DNA of 64,000 nt from Mantamonas sphyraenae (GCA_026936335.1 JAPMXV010000034.1:442001-506000); one strand, 5' to 3'; positions 28,572 to 40,222 are shown, counted from the stretch's first letter. Program-made: numbers and translations. The notes: generated by a model not told the origin, from the sequence alone.

Positions 28572-30441
28572 ATGGAGTGGTCGTTGTTCAGGAACCGGTA
28601 CAAGAAGACAAAGACGCTGGGCGACGGGTCGTTCGGCAGCGTGATCAAGGCGATCAACAAGCAAACGGGCGAAGTGGTGCGTTGACAGGACGCAGAAGCG
28701 TGTGTGCTGGCGGTGGGCGCTGCGCAAAAAGCCGGAGCGTCGTCTCGATTTGCAACGGTTTTTTTGCGGGAGCGCGGGGTGGCTGCGGCCTGACCCAAGG
28801 GAGGCAAGTGGAGCGTAGACACTGACGCACAGGGGTGGCACATGCATATGGAACGACGCACAGGTGGCCATCAAGAAGATGAAGAAGAAATACTACTCGT
28901 GGGACGAGTGCATCAACCTGCGCGAAGTCAAGGTAGGTGTTTGTGGGACTCGCAGGGACGGAGGAGACTGCGTATGGGTGGCAAGCGGACGCTGTGGCGC
29001 ATCGCTGCGCTTGCCTGCTACGCGGAGCGTATCTTGGGGCATGGAAACGCATGCGCAGGACGCAGGAGACGGGCAAACGTGAGCGGCGCACCGAAAACGG
29101 GAAAGGGGGGAAGAGGCAACGGCTGACGCAGAATGATGGCGGGCGGACACACCACGCAACGCAACGGGCTTTGGGGGGATGGTGCTGGGAGCACAGTCGC
29201 TGCAAAAGCTCAACCACAGCAACATTGTGAAGCTGAAGGAGGTGATCCGAGAGAACAACGAGCTGTTCTTTGTGTTTGAGTACATGGAGGGCAACCTGTA
29301 CGAGCTGAGCCAGAATCGGAAGAACAAGCTGACGGAGGACAAGATCCGCAACTACACCTACCAGATCATCCAGGGTCTGGCGTACATGCACAAGCACGGC
29401 TTCTTCCACAGGGACATCAAGCCGGAAAACCTTCTGGTGACGAAAGAGACGTGCAAACTGGCGGACTTTGGGTTGGCACGAGAAATCCGCTCACGGCCGC
29501 CGTTTACAGACTATGTGAGCACACGATGGTACAGGGCACCGGAAGTGCTGCTGCGTGACCTTGCATACGGGGCACCCATCGACATGTGGGCGGTGGGCGC
29601 CATCATGGCGGAACTGTACACTCTGCGGCCGCTGTTTCCGGGCAACAGCGAAGCTGACGAAATCTTCAAGATTTGCAGCGTGCTGGGCACACCCACGTAC
29701 CAAACGTGGCCGGGTGGACTGAAGCTCGCACAGGCGATGCACTTCAAGCTGCCGCAGATGGTGGGTACGCCGCTGGGCCAGCTGGTGCCCAACGCGAGCT
29801 CAGAGGCCATCGATCTGATGTACCAGCTCATGCAGTATGATCCCAAGAAGCGCCCCACGGCATCGGAGGCGCTGCAGCACCCGTACTTCCAGGTTGGCAG
29901 CAGCATTCCGCAGCAGCTGCCCACGTTGAGCACGTCGTCCAAGTCGAGCTCGCGACGCTCGGGCAAGGGCAAGAAGGCACGTGGGAGCAACAGCAACAGC
30001 AACAGCAACAGCTTGAGCAGCACGGTGGAGCTGGGTGGCAGCAGCAGCATGAGCAGCAGCAGCAGCAACAGCAGCAGCAACAGCAGCAGCAACGGCGGCA
30101 CATACAAGGAGAACACGAGCAGCAGCAGCATGAGCAGCAGCAGCAGCAGCAACAACAACAGCAACAATGGCATCAGCGGGAAGCAGGGAAAGGGGGCAGG
30201 CGCCGGAGGGGGAAGCACGTACGGGAGCCTGGGAGGCAGCTACGGCAACTACGGCGGCGGGTACGGGTCTGGGTTTGGCTCTGCCTACGGAGGTGGCTCG
30301 TCATACCTGAGCGGTGGCTACAAGAGCGGCAACGGGAACGGGAACGGCAGGAGCAACAGCAAAACGACGGCGGTGGAGAGCGGCGGACAGCACTTTAGCG
30401 GATACGGAGGCACATCAACGGGCGCCGCAAGCACAAGCACA

Positions 30442-30490
<49 letters not shown>

Positions 30491-31248
30491 AGAACAACAG
30501 CAGCGGCAGCACGATGGGTGGGAGTAACCTGAGCAAGGTGCAGGGACGGGGCAGGGGCAGGAACAGCAAGGGCAGCGGCAGTGCGCTGGACTCATTATTG
30601 GGGGAGGACTCGGACGATGACGAATTCGAAGACATTCTGAACAATCTGACCAAGGGGGCCCACAGTAGCAAGCTGGGAGCAAACAGACGCAGCGGAAACA
30701 ACGGCAACGGACTGAGCAAGCAGGGCGGACAGCAGCAGCAGCAACAAACATCGACGACGAGCAACACGTCGACGACGTCGCGCAAAAGCGCAGGACGGCG
30801 TGCGAGCGGGAAGCAAGACGTGTTGGGGGCCAAGAGCGGGTTTGCCAGCGAGATGGCACGAAAGAGCGACTATGGACAGGGTGACATGGACGATTTCATG
30901 TCATCACTACTTGGAGAGAGTGGCTCGGGGATGGCCAACAGTGCGCCCAAGTCGTACAAGTCGCGCAGCCATCATCTGCCCGGAGTGCGCGGCAGTGGGG
31001 CGTTGGGCGGCGGAAGCACCAACAGTGGCAGCGACAGCGGCTTTGGGGCAGGTGGAAGCGGCAGCACCGGCGCAGGATCCAGCAAGAAGGAGGATCTGAA
31101 CAGTCTGTACGGCGTTTCTGGCTCGTACGGCAAGAGCAAGAGCAGCGCGTTGGCAAACTACGGCGGCGGCTACGGAAACTCCAGCAAGAGCAAGGGTAGG
31201 CACGGAATCGGTGCGTATGGAGGAGGCTATGGCAGTGGCTTGTTCTGA
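28572..31248 (+). CDS. CILK1: RCK-family kinase (ICK/CILK1, MAK) with long low-complexity tail
   Basis: MAPK/CDK-related kinase that controls cilium length and intraflagellar transport turnaround. Exons 28572-28676, 28864-28932 and 29197-31248 join in phase 0 to 741 aa. The kinase domain (about 10-300) has GDGSFGSV, Lys39 in [23 protein letters not shown] (a family hallmark), [21 protein letters not shown] and the activation TDY in [11 protein letters not shown]. The C-terminal 440 residues are Ser/Asn/Gly-rich with AGC codon repeats, GYG-type motifs and poly-Ser/Asn runs. It shares a 175-bp divergent promoter with NAGK. Confidence 0.94.
29985..30510 (+). repeat. AGC/AAC codon repeat tracts in the RCK kinase tail
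   Basis: Three blocks (about 29985-30035, 30040-30170 and 30430-30510) of AGCAAC and AGCAGC repeats encode Ser-Asn and poly-Ser runs. They are separated by Gly/Tyr-rich sequence. They explain most of the extra length of this kinase. Confidence 0.85.
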
Positions 31249-31321
31249 TGCATGAATGGACGTCTCTGTTTGAACACAATCTCATCACTGCCCGGTTGGC
31301 GACAAGGAAAACTCTCCAACA

Positions 31322-31944
31322 ATGAGCAGCAAGAAGACAGAACGACTCGATCGACACAGCGGCACGGGCTACCGTGGCGAACCGAAGAAGGGTGGTGCAG
31401 GAGGCAAGGGCACGTGGGGCAAGGAAGGCGTGGTGAGTCTCGAGGCCGTTTTTTCCGTTTGGACCCATCCAGGGCAGCGCACATGCATGGCGGGTGTGGA
31501 CGTGCAGAGAGGTCGGCCCCAGGGCGGAGAAGCACCACAAACTGCCGTGTGGCATTGCATGCGCGTGGCATGCATGTGTGTGAGGAGGGAAGGGACGCTG
31601 GAGTGTTTTTTGCACAAAGAGGGTTTTGGCGACGGAAACAAGGCAAACCGCGCTTGGTTTCGGACTGACACGGCATTCGTATGTGCTCAGATGTACGAAG
31701 AGACCTCGCTTGACGAGCAAGACCCGCTGTACGAGGATCCCCAGGCCGAGGAGGTGAGTGTGTGTGGCGTGGGCGTGGAGTGCGACGAGAGGTCGAGGAG
31801 TGCAACGTGTGCGTCTAAGTTGGCGTCAAGTCCGAGTCTGACATGGTTGGCGCGGGACTCTGTTGTTGCATACAGCAGGACGAAATCGAAGTGGCGGAAG
31901 GTGAAGAGGGACGCACGCTGGACGAGTACGAGGCGGGGAAGTGA
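31322..31944 (+). CDS. 79-aa protein built on the PDCD4 N-terminal ribosome-binding motif
   Basis: Three tiny exons (31322-31432, 31691-31753, 31879-31944) join in phase 0. The first 33 residues, LDRHSGTGYRG then PKKGGAGGKGTWG, match the PDCD4 segment (LDRRSRSGKGRG, PKKGGAGGKGVWG), and the following acidic LDEQDPLYEDPQ recalls PDCD4 DVKDPNYDDDQE. Both MA3 domains that bind eIF4A are absent. In PDCD4 this N-terminal region contacts the 40S subunit; SERBP1/Stm1 proteins carry a similar basic-glycine motif. A role in ribosome binding is inference. The last acceptor could lie 3 bases earlier, adding one Gln. Confidence 0.72.
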
Positions 31945-31990
31945 TGATGAAACAAACTTCATTCTGCGCTGTGTGTCGTTGCTCCACAAA

Positions 31991-33207
31991 TCAGTAGCGA
32001 CGAAAGTCAAAGGTCTCCTGAATCCTCTTGACAACCTTCCAGATGGTCTCCTCCTCGTTGCGCACAAACTCGGCGCGGATAAAGAGGAAGAAGAGGACGA
32101 TGGAGATAAAGTACAAGAGGTGGACAAAGTCCACCCAACCGGCAATGTGGAAGGGACAGCCGCCCGGCAGGACGCGTGCCCACACCTGAAGAGGCAGGTC
32201 ATTAGTGAGATTGAAGAGGGCACCGATGCCCAGGAGCAGCTTGCTCTGCTTGGTGGGGCCGTCGGCGGAGTTGGGTTGCAAGCAGATGACGAGAACCAGA
32301 ATCACAATGGGGAGGCGCTGGAGGCCGAAAGCCGATACAAACAGATACAGATAAAGGTCGGAGCTCATGTTGGCGAGCTGGAGGTAGAAGAAGACGAGAA
32401 AGACAATAAACAGGGCGCCAAAGAGCATCTCTGGCCAGAGGCGGGAGAGGACTACCCCCATGCGTGTGGCGTCCTCGTCTTCTTCGACGTCGGTGTCGTA
32501 GGCAGCGGACGAGCGGTATTTGCGCTGGTGATTGAGGGCGATGGAGAGGAGCAGGGCAGCCAGGCCATGGAGGCACACGCTGATGATGTACAAGTTGCCA
32601 ACCCAGTTCTTCTGCGGCGAATTGTAGAAGGCATAGTCCAGTGCGGTGCAGACGCATCTGTGGGCACGGGGGTGGGCAGAGAAACAAGGGTGGGCGGAGT
32701 GGGTTGGGCATGCAGCCGGGGCCACGTGGGTGTGCAAGTGCCGTGCGCATCGCAGGGGTGGGGTCAGCAAAACACGTTGCATGTCCTTGGGTGGGTGGTG
32801 TGCACAGGGAACACATCCCGACGAGCTGAGACATCGACGGCGGGCAGGGCGGAACATTGACAGCGCGACTGCGCGTCATGTGGTCCCGTCAAGGCGACGT
32901 GGGAGTGCGGGCGGGTGGCGGGGCGAAGGAAACGGGCGCTGAAGCGGGGGGAAAGGCGTCGTCGCGTGGATTTTCGGCGACCGGAGCAGCCCGCAGGCAG
33001 GGCAGACGGGACGTACCGTGCAAACAGGGCCATGTAAAAGAGGATCCACTTTGTGTTGGCAATGATGGGAGTGCGGATATTCTTGTAGAACACCTTGACG
33101 GAGTTGTACTTGACGGCAATGACGACGGCAAACACGAGGGAGACCAGCGCAAAGAAGGCAAAGGTGAACACAATGGATGGATACTGGAGGTAGGGAATGG
33201 TCGCCAT
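31991..33207 (-). CDS. Multi-spanning membrane protein of unknown function
   Basis: Exons 33207-33017 and 32657-31991 (GTACGT...CCACAG) give 285 aa with about seven hydrophobic segments. They include FTFAFFALVSLVFAVVIAV, LYIISVCLHGLAALLLSI, MLFGALFIVFLVFFYL, LPIVILVLVICL and FVHLLYFISIVLFFLF. An acidic loop (DTDVEEDEDATR) lies between the third and fourth. There is no cleavable signal. The seven-helix layout recalls TPRA1/TOM1-like membrane proteins, but I cannot make a firm match. It is convergent with the PDCD4-motif gene and divergent from CFAP119 across 175 bp. Confidence 0.75.
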
Positions 33208-33382
33208 GTTGGCTGGGCACGCAGCCAAGTGTGGCGACGCCATGAAATCCAGCATCGTCTTGGCCATCCGCGAGTTGCCTCCCCCCACGCAGGCAAGACA
33301 AGTGCAATCTCCTTCCATACCCACCCACACCCACACCCACACCCACACACGCTATGGTACGTTGCTTCCGCTTCCTTCCAGG

Positions 33383-34617
33383 ATGATAACCCCCCGTTCG
33401 AGTCTTTGTTTCGCCCTGTGCCGTGGACTGACCCAAAACGTGTGCCAGTCGAACAATCTGGTGTGGGCTGAGCTTGACGCAGAGCAGTTGCAGACCCTGC
33501 ACGACGTCGACAGCAAAGATGATAGTCAAAGGTATGTCGGAGGGTGTGCATCTTCCCCTGACCATGGTTTGAGGGAGGGGTGTATGGGAGGCGAAACCTG
33601 CTTGCACAGAGCGACCGGCGGCGAAGACTGCTATGGCACACACCACATGGAGAAGGTCGCAAAGGGGGGGGAATCCCATCATACCACCGACAACTGTACC
33701 TTACTCACACGTGCGCGTGCACATGTTTCCTGCCTCTCACTACAGCCTGATCCAGGAGTTTTTGGGCTTGGAAGCAGGTGGACGTTGGAACGAGGAGCGG
33801 CTGCAGGTGTTTCTGGACTTTTGCCATAACAATGTGGACTACTGCTTCGAGCAGGACCTCACCTCCGACAAAGCATCCGCGTTCTTCTCCATCATGAACG
33901 CCGTGTTTATGGCGGACCAGGGTACGTGGGAACCCCGGGGGAGGGGGGCACGTGGCTTGTGGCAGGGTCAGCGTTCAGCCCGCCGTCCACACATCCACTG
34001 ACACATACCCAACCACAGAGGACCCATTCCGGAAGCCGGAAGACAGTTTTGCACACTTCAAGGAGCTGATGCTGGCACACGCGATCGAACGGCCACCGTA
34101 CTCGCTGCAGCTGTTCTCGTTGGAAGACTACAAGCTGCTGAGCGACTACGCGCTGGAAACGTACTACAAACACTTCAAGCTCTACAAGTACACATACACG
34201 GCCAAACCACTGCTAAACTTTACCACCGTGCGGCTGCCGACGTTGGAGGTGCCGCCGACGACGCTGCCGGCGCTCAAGGCCTCGAAAGTGGAACGGTTGT
34301 ACGACCCTGTGGCCGACGCAGAGGCGGCAGAGGAGGAACGCAAACAAGCAGCCATCGAGGCGAAATTGGCAGAGGCAGCGGCCGCAGAAGAGGAGGAGCG
34401 AGAGAGTGCGGAGCGAGAGGCAAAGGATGCGCTGAACGGCGTGTCGCAAGAGGTGATTGAGGGCCTGGGCGAGGCAGCACGCGCGCTGATCGACCAACAC
34501 ATTGCATCTCTCAAGGATCAGTTGGAAGCAGACATGGAAGCGCAGCAGGAGGAGCTGCGCACACGGATCGACGCACTGGAGGAAAAGGTGCGCTCAAAGA
34601 CAGCCAAGCGGGGATGA
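33383..34617 (+). CDS. CFAP119: Cilia- and flagella-associated protein 119 (CCDC189)
   Basis: Axonemal protein; human CFAP119 is expressed in ciliated cells. Exons 33383-33531, 33746-33921 and 34019-34617 give 307 aa. Diagnostic blocks are FFSIMNAVF, FAHFKELMLAHAIERPPYSLQLFSLED, YKLLSDYALETYYKHFKLYKY and a C-terminal coiled coil rich in Glu/Ala/Arg. Intron 2 carries CTGACACA before AACCACAG. The ATG directly follows TTCCAG, so a short upstream 5' exon is possible; the first 25 residues are not conserved. Confidence 0.87.
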
Positions 34618-34713
34618 TGGGGACGTTTGACCAATCAAAAGCAACGATATGAAACAAACACTGTGCACTTTTTTGTTGGTTGAATGTTGAATGTGTGTGG
34701 CGATGCTCCGGCA

Positions 34714-35310
34714 TCATCGCGTGAGCTGCAGGTTGGGATTGTCCATCAGCAGTTCGACCAGCGGTTGCCTGTGTATGTGGTGGGCGTGCACATGCATGCA
34801 CACGTCAGGTGTCATGTGGGCGGAGGCGAACGGTGTGAGCCAAAAACCACCAATGGGGATTCGAGCAGATGGGGCATGGGACGTACCAGTCGGTTTCGTT
34901 GCCCAGGTCGATGGATTTGTAAAACGCTGCCGCCGCGTTGTCGATTTGTCCCGTGTGCAGCAAACTGGAATGGTCGGGCGGTCGGCATGGACACATGTGA
35001 GCTTGGGCAAGGTTGGTGCATGGTACGGGCAGGGTCGTGGGACGGGGCAAGGCGGACGGGAAAGGGAGTGGGCGGCAACGGCTACCGTCAGCGACGGGTA
35101 AACGGACCTAAAGGCAAGCAGGTGGTGGGCTTCCTTCTTTGTTTTGTCATTGCGCAAACAGTGGCTCACGGACTCGATGACATAGTGGTACTCACGCAGC
35201 TTGTACATGCCCCGTGCTGCGTACAGCCACCCGAGTGGATCCTTGGGATAGAATCCGACCGTCTCCTGCAGGGTCTCCTTCACTCCGCGTCGTTCAAACC
35301 CTTTGGACAT
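34714..35310 (-). CDS. Small TPR-like helical protein
   Basis: Three exons (35310-35108, 34964-34887, 34768-34714) yield 111 aa. Two helix pairs resemble tetratricopeptide repeats: KDPLGWLYAARGMYKLREYHY and AHHLLAFSLLHTGQIDNAAAAFYKSI. The C-terminus is PLVELLMDNPNLQLTR. The introns (GTCCGT and GTACGT donors) have matching phases and remove in-frame disorder. The exact family is unknown. A scaffold or adaptor role would be typical of TPRs. It faces APC4 across a 106-bp divergent promoter and CFAP119 tail to tail. Confidence 0.72.
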   Translation of the reverse strand: MSKGFERRGVKETLQETVGFYPKDPLGWLYAARGMYKLREYHYVIESVSHCLRNDKTKKEAHHLLAFRSVYPSLTVAVAAHSLSRPPCPVPRPCPYHAPTLPKLTCVHADRPTIPVCCTRDKSTTRRQRFTNPSTWATKPTGTSHAPSARIPIGGFWLTPFASAHMTPDVCMHVHAHHIHRQPLVELLMDNPNLQLTR

Positions 35311-35416
35311 GATGTAAGGAGGGGGGTCCAAGCAGGCACAAACAAAAGGTGAGATAGGCCTGTGTGCGAAGGCGGGGGTTGTTGTGTTGCGCAAGTGCGG
35401 GCAGACGCAGAGAACG

Positions 35417-37924
35417 ATGCCGGACGACAAGGCGTTCACCCTCATCAACGAGCACAGCGTGTATGAAACGCCTGTGCTCATGGAGTGGTCTCCACGCATG
35501 GACATCCTGGCGTTGGTCCAACAGCGTGGCGTCGTCCAGTTGCATAGGCTCAACTGGAACGTGGTGGCTGTGTGTGAGCTGCCTCAGGATCACGTCGCCT
35601 CTGCGCTTGCCTGGCGACCCGACGGTACGTCTGCACGCGCACAACAGAAGTGTGCTCAGCTTCCACACATATCCCCGCTCACATGATTCCGTCCCGTGTC
35701 CGCACCCCTCCCGATGTTCCCCCACACAGGCCGTGTGCTTGCGGTGGGTTGTGAAAATGGCGCGCTTGTGCTCTTTGACGTGGAAACGGGCAACCTGCTG
35801 CATTCGTGGCAGCGACACAAGTTCCCCGTGGCCTGCATGCACTGGCAACATGCCCAGGAGGAGGCAAACGACACGCGAATCGACCACAGCAGCAGCAGCA
35901 GCGGCAGCACGAGCGGACAGAACGACGCTTGGCAACACTTCTTCCGTGCTCCCGCAGGCACCACACAAGCAGGCACAGACAACGACAACGGGAAGGGCAA
36001 AGCCGGCGTGGGTTTGCGCGGCTCTACAGGTGGCGGCGGTGGTGGAGGCGTTGCAGATGGCGCCGGTGGCAGCGATGACGCGTCTGTGTCGCTGCTGCAG
36101 AGCGAATCGATGAATGTGCTTGTCAGTGCGGACGAGTGTGGCGACGTGCACTTTGCACTCCTGGGCTGGTTTGTGTTGACGTCGATGCAACTGAATGCAC
36201 GCGTGACACAGGTGTGTCTGGCGCCTAATCTGTGCGACCTCAGCTTTGTCACGCAGTCGGCCAAGGGCACGCAGCGCACACTGCACACCTTTGGTGTGCA
36301 TGTGTTGTGGGAACGCAGGCACACTCTGACGCAGCAGGCCAACTTGTTGGCGTCGGCCACCTGGCTGTTGCACAGCATTCAGCACAGCGTCAAGAACGTA
36401 AAAAGCACATGGGTGGCCGCACGCAAGGTGTATCGCAAGATGTGGAAGCCGCTGCTGGCACTCATGGAGCAGAATGGAGACATGGTCAGCATTGACAATC
36501 GCCTGGTGCAGGCGTTGGCCACGGGGGTACCCACCGACGACGTCTCCCAATTTTTGACAAACAGCATCAAAGAGACAGGCCTGAAGCGCCTGGATGCAAC
36601 CATGGCTACAGCGTGCGACCGCGTGTTGGACTCGTGTCTGCACCACCTGCTGCCTGCTTGCGAGTTTCTGCTGTATCGCCTGGATCAACTTGCATCGTTT
36701 AGCACAGCCTACCGGCAGAGCTGGCTGGACCAGGACGACGTGCGCACAGTCACCAGTGCCCTGGCCGCCATGGTGGCCAAGTTGCACGAACTCGTGCACG
36801 TGGTGGGTGCTCACAAGCGCAACCTGGCCACTTTGTGTCTCTGGCTACGCAAACTCACTCGTCAGGTCACGGGATCCAGCAACCAGCTGTCCCAACGCGT
36901 CGACTCCACCCAACTCACCCAGTTCCTCCTCGACGGCGTGCAGAACGACCCGATCAACCAGTACCTGGCCAAGCGCGAGCTTATCACCCCGCTTTCATTT
37001 GGCACCCTCCTGGACCAGGGCAGCGCCACGCAGCCAGGCGCTGCTGCGTCCACTTCCCTGCACACGTCGCTTATGTACAAAGTCAACCGGGAAGCGAGCC
37101 TCATGCAGTGTTCCGACGAAGTGCAGCGTGCCTTTGACCAGCAGCTGCTGGCCAAGTATGCCAGCATTGTCGCCCTGGACCCACAGCCGCGCCTTCTCCT
37201 CGCTCTCGATCAACCACGTGGGCCGTACGTGCCACAAGACAGTGCCTCAGACCACGGTGAAGGCATCCGCTTGCGTGGCAATCTTGGCGGAGTGGTCGAG
37301 TCCCTTGACAACGGCGGTGTTGCATTCCTCACCGTCCTCGTAGACAGGGAGGGACACCGACGCGTAGCGTATGTGTGCTGCAACCCGCCTGAGGACGAAG
37401 ACGACGGCAGTGTCACTTCCGTTGCCGCTGCCATCCTTGCTCTTCCGAACGAACCGGAGAATGACGACGACGACGACGACGCCGGCAAGACAGAGGCAGC
37501 TGCGCCGTTGATTCTCGACCTGGCCTTTTACGGGGCCGACCACATGTGTATTCTGTACAAACGAAGCAGCGAGGGGGCCGTGTGCATGTCGTTGGTCCCG
37601 CTGGACGAACTGGAGATGCAATCGGTGCACAATGATCTGCAGGCAGAGCTGTTGGACGATGTCGGCGAGCAGACGCTTGCGTTTCAGTGGATGGATCTCT
37701 CGCGCACTCGCACGCTGCACGACCATGAGTCCAGTGCGGCCATGGCCTGTTCTGCGCCACGCAAGGTCTGCGCCGTGTTCACCCCGGGCGCCGTCCATGT
37801 ATTTGACATGGAAGACGACGAAGAAGACAGCGACGAGGAGGGGGAGGATGAGGAAGAGGATGAGAAAGGGGATGAGCAGGAGGACCCGGAGGAGGACGGG
37901 TACATCAGCGATCCTCTCGATTGA
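35417..37924 (+). CDS. ANAPC4: Anaphase-promoting complex subunit 4
   Basis: Scaffold subunit of the APC/C platform. Exons 35417-35624 and 35730-37924 (GTACGT...CACACAG) give 800 aa (human 808). The N-terminal half is a WD40-type propeller: LMEWSPRMDILALVQQRG, LAWRPDGRVLAVG and PVACMHWQHA. The helical insert contains CLWLRKLTRQVTG-type sequence as in the APC4 long domain. The C-terminus HVFDMEDDEEDSDEEGEDE copies the human VFEMDIDDEWELDESSDEEEE pattern. A Ser/Gly-rich insert (about residues 125-190) is lineage-specific. Its stop lies 7 bp from the stop of the convergent gene. Confidence 0.93.
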
Positions 37925-37931
37925 CCCCGGG

Positions 37932-39845
37932 TCAAGGAACAAACGCACGAGCTCGCTTGGTTGCCCCAACGCCTCCTTTGCGCGTCTTGCTCGGTGGCTG
38001 GCACATGTCCAGCATGAGACGCAGGTTGTCCACAGAGCTGTCCACGGTGGCGACGATCACCAACCAGCCAAAAATGCACTTGGAGGTGGCCCGGAACTCG
38101 GCAAACGTTTCCAAGAGGTTGCCATTGGTTCGGTCGCGTTGTAGAGACTCGGCCATGCGCAGACGATCGCTCAACAACCGCCGTGCCTCTTTGCCCATTG
38201 CGTCGCCGGCCTTCCACGCAGCGGCCAGAAACGGCCGAAGCAGCGCTTCCATCACCTCTTCACTGTCGCTCAGCAGACAAATGTCCAACACTGTGGACAT
38301 TCGCATGCGTCTGTCCAACTCACTCTCCGAATGCCAGGCAAACGAGTGGCTGATCGACTCCATCTCCTCCGCCGACTCTCCCATCAGTCCGTGCATCTGC
38401 TGGCACGCAATGTATGCCCACGTCTGTTCCTCCAGAGCTGTGATCACGCTGCCTCGCATGCTGTCTCCACTCGCAAGTACGGCCTCGAGGGCAGCTCGCA
38501 ACCCTGTGCTGCCGCTGCTCCCCAACTGTTCCAGCACCTGCCTGCACACCGCCAGCACCTCACTGTCTGCGTTGGGTGCCATGGCAAGCACTTTGGCCAC
38601 ATGCTCCTTGGTGATGTCGATCTGTTCCTTGTCCTGCAGCACGCGACACAGGACATGCACGGCTTCCGGATGCACAGCAAGCACCTGAGGACTGGCCAAA
38701 TCACTCAACTGTCTCGCCCACGCCTCGGCATCGCCCACACACCCTTCGAGCTTGGTCAAAACCACAGAAGCCTGCTGCTGCTCTGCAGACGGCATGTCTG
38801 CATCCAGCTGAAGCAGACCACGTGCAAACAACATGCCCACACCGGTCACATCACCACAGCTCTGCATGCCAGCGTGCACAAACTCGAGCATCATCAGAAG
38901 GTCCCACTGGTCACTGTGTTCGCGTGTCAGGCGCAGCAAATACGAGTTTGTTGCCCCCAGCACTTCCTTGCCCAGCTCCACCACCTGGTCCAAAGGCAGC
39001 CTCACGTGGTCGAGGAAGCGATCGTGACAAAGTGTGTGAAGTACGCCCAGGCCACTGTTCACCACTGTCAGCTCCGTGGTTGTGTCCACGAAGCCCAGAC
39101 GATTGGCTTCCAAAGCCTTGCCCTTGCGTAGCGGCAGTCGCTGCTTCAACTCTGCCCAAGCACCCTCCACTGCCTCCATGACACCGTAGGGCACTGCCTC
39201 CGAGTCTTGTGACGCACTGCTGCCGGTGGCACTCTGCAGGGCTGTTCCAAACACAGAGATGTCCTCCTGGCCAAACATAGAGGCCACGGTGGGGAGAACA
39301 ACCACCGTCGATTGCTCCTGACGCACTGTGAACGCACATTGGGGGTTGGACATGCGCACACGCAGTTCGTCGAGCACTGTGGCACACGCCAGCGTCGCTC
39401 TGCGTTCTTCAGGTGCCCCTCGGCTGTGCCTCAGTGCGTAGTGGCACAGCACATCGCCCAGTTCGCCCACCACTGCGTCTAATTTGCTTTGCAGGCGCTG
39501 ATTGCGAAACAGGTCGCTTGCTTGGTCCACCAGCTCCCAGCACAGGGCCACCAGCTCCTGTTCCAGAGTCACAAGTTCCTCCACGTCGTCCACCTGTTTC
39601 TTTTGCAGCGCTTCCACCTTGGACGCCATCTGCGACGTCTGTGCGTACCCTTGTTGCAGCAATTGAAGATATCGCACTCTTTGGGCTTTCTCCTGCGCAG
39701 CCGCTTCGCGCACATTGACCACGCCCTTGTTCCGTCCCACCTGTGCCACAGAGCCACTCAGAGGGGCACGAGCCTCTTCCAATGCATGCAAGGCTTGTTC
39801 GGTGTGCGTTTCAAACCCTTTCAGACTTTGTTCAAGCGCTTCCAT
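37932..39845 (-). CDS. Helical protein of unknown function
   Basis: The first ATG in the long intronless frame is at 39845, giving 637 aa. Residues 1-110 form coiled-coil-like helices (LEEARAPLSGSV, QEKAQRVRYLQLLQQ, ELVTLEQELVALCWELVDQ). The rest is dominated by amphipathic helices without TM segments, zinc motifs or known catalytic signatures. The tail is basic (PPSKTRKGGVGATKRARAF). An N-terminal coiled coil followed by an all-helical body is typical of vesicle-tethering or spindle proteins, but I cannot name it. The gap to the next gene on the other strand is 50 bp. Confidence 0.7.
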   Translation of the reverse strand: MEALEQSLKGFETHTEQALHALEEARAPLSGSVAQVGRNKGVVNVREAAAQEKAQRVRYLQLLQQGYAQTSQMASKVEALQKKQVDDVEELVTLEQELVALCWELVDQASDLFRNQRLQSKLDAVVGELGDVLCHYALRHSRGAPEERRATLACATVLDELRVRMSNPQCAFTVRQEQSTVVVLPTVASMFGQEDISVFGTALQSATGSSASQDSEAVPYGVMEAVEGAWAELKQRLPLRKGKALEANRLGFVDTTTELTVVNSGLGVLHTLCHDRFLDHVRLPLDQVVELGKEVLGATNSYLLRLTREHSDQWDLLMMLEFVHAGMQSCGDVTGVGMLFARGLLQLDADMPSAEQQQASVVLTKLEGCVGDAEAWARQLSDLASPQVLAVHPEAVHVLCRVLQDKEQIDITKEHVAKVLAMAPNADSEVLAVCRQVLEQLGSSGSTGLRAALEAVLASGDSMRGSVITALEEQTWAYIACQQMHGLMGESAEEMESISHSFAWHSESELDRRMRMSTVLDICLLSDSEEVMEALLRPFLAAAWKAGDAMGKEARRLLSDRLRMAESLQRDRTNGNLLETFAEFRATSKCIFGWLVIVATVDSSVDNLRLMLDMCQPPSKTRKGGVGATKRARAFVP

Positions 39846-39895
39846 GTCTGTGTGTGCAACTTCTTGGCGCACTCTGCGCTGCACGCCGAAACTCA

Positions 39896-40222
39896 ATGAC
39901 ACACGAACAAGAGGAGCCCGAGTCCTCTTCCTCCTCCCTCACCTTTGTCATGATATTCGTGGTCATGGTCACCATGATCGGCACGTCTATTGCCGACTAC
40001 ATGTACTACAGCCACGATCCAACGATTCTGATCATTGTCCTCCTGGCGTCTGCCACAACTCTGCCCATGGTGCTGTTTGCCAGCCCACCCACTCCTGAAG
40101 AGTCTCGCAGGATATTTGAGGACGACCAGGGTCATTCTACAAGTGAGGACGAGCTCGACGAGAGCGGCAAACGTGTTCCCGAAAAGGAAACTGCCGCCAC
40201 CGAGTCCAAGAAGGAGAAATGA
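39896..40222 (+). CDS. Small two-TM protein
   Basis: 108 aa. An acidic/Ser N-terminus (MTHEQEEPESSSSS) is followed by two hydrophobic helices (LTFVMIFVVMVTMIGTSIA and ILIIVLLASATTLPMVLFA) and a charged tail (RRIFEDDQ...KKEK). The helices are joined by a short YMYYSHDP loop, so both ends face the same side. The tail ends in a lysine cluster that could be a KKxx-like ER signal, although the spacing (SKKEK) is not exact. No family recognised. Confidence 0.6.
   Translation: MTHEQEEPESSSSSLTFVMIFVVMVTMIGTSIADYMYYSHDPTILIIVLLASATTLPMVLFASPPTPEESRRIFEDDQGHSTSEDELDESGKRVPEKETAATESKKEK

Noticed and set aside
33354-33382. ATG at 33354 as CFAP119 start
   Set aside because: That frame ends after ten codons; the sequence after it looks like intron ending in TTCCAG.
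35294-36814. 506-codon open frame on the minus strand
   Set aside because: Antisense to APC4, which is unambiguous and conserved.
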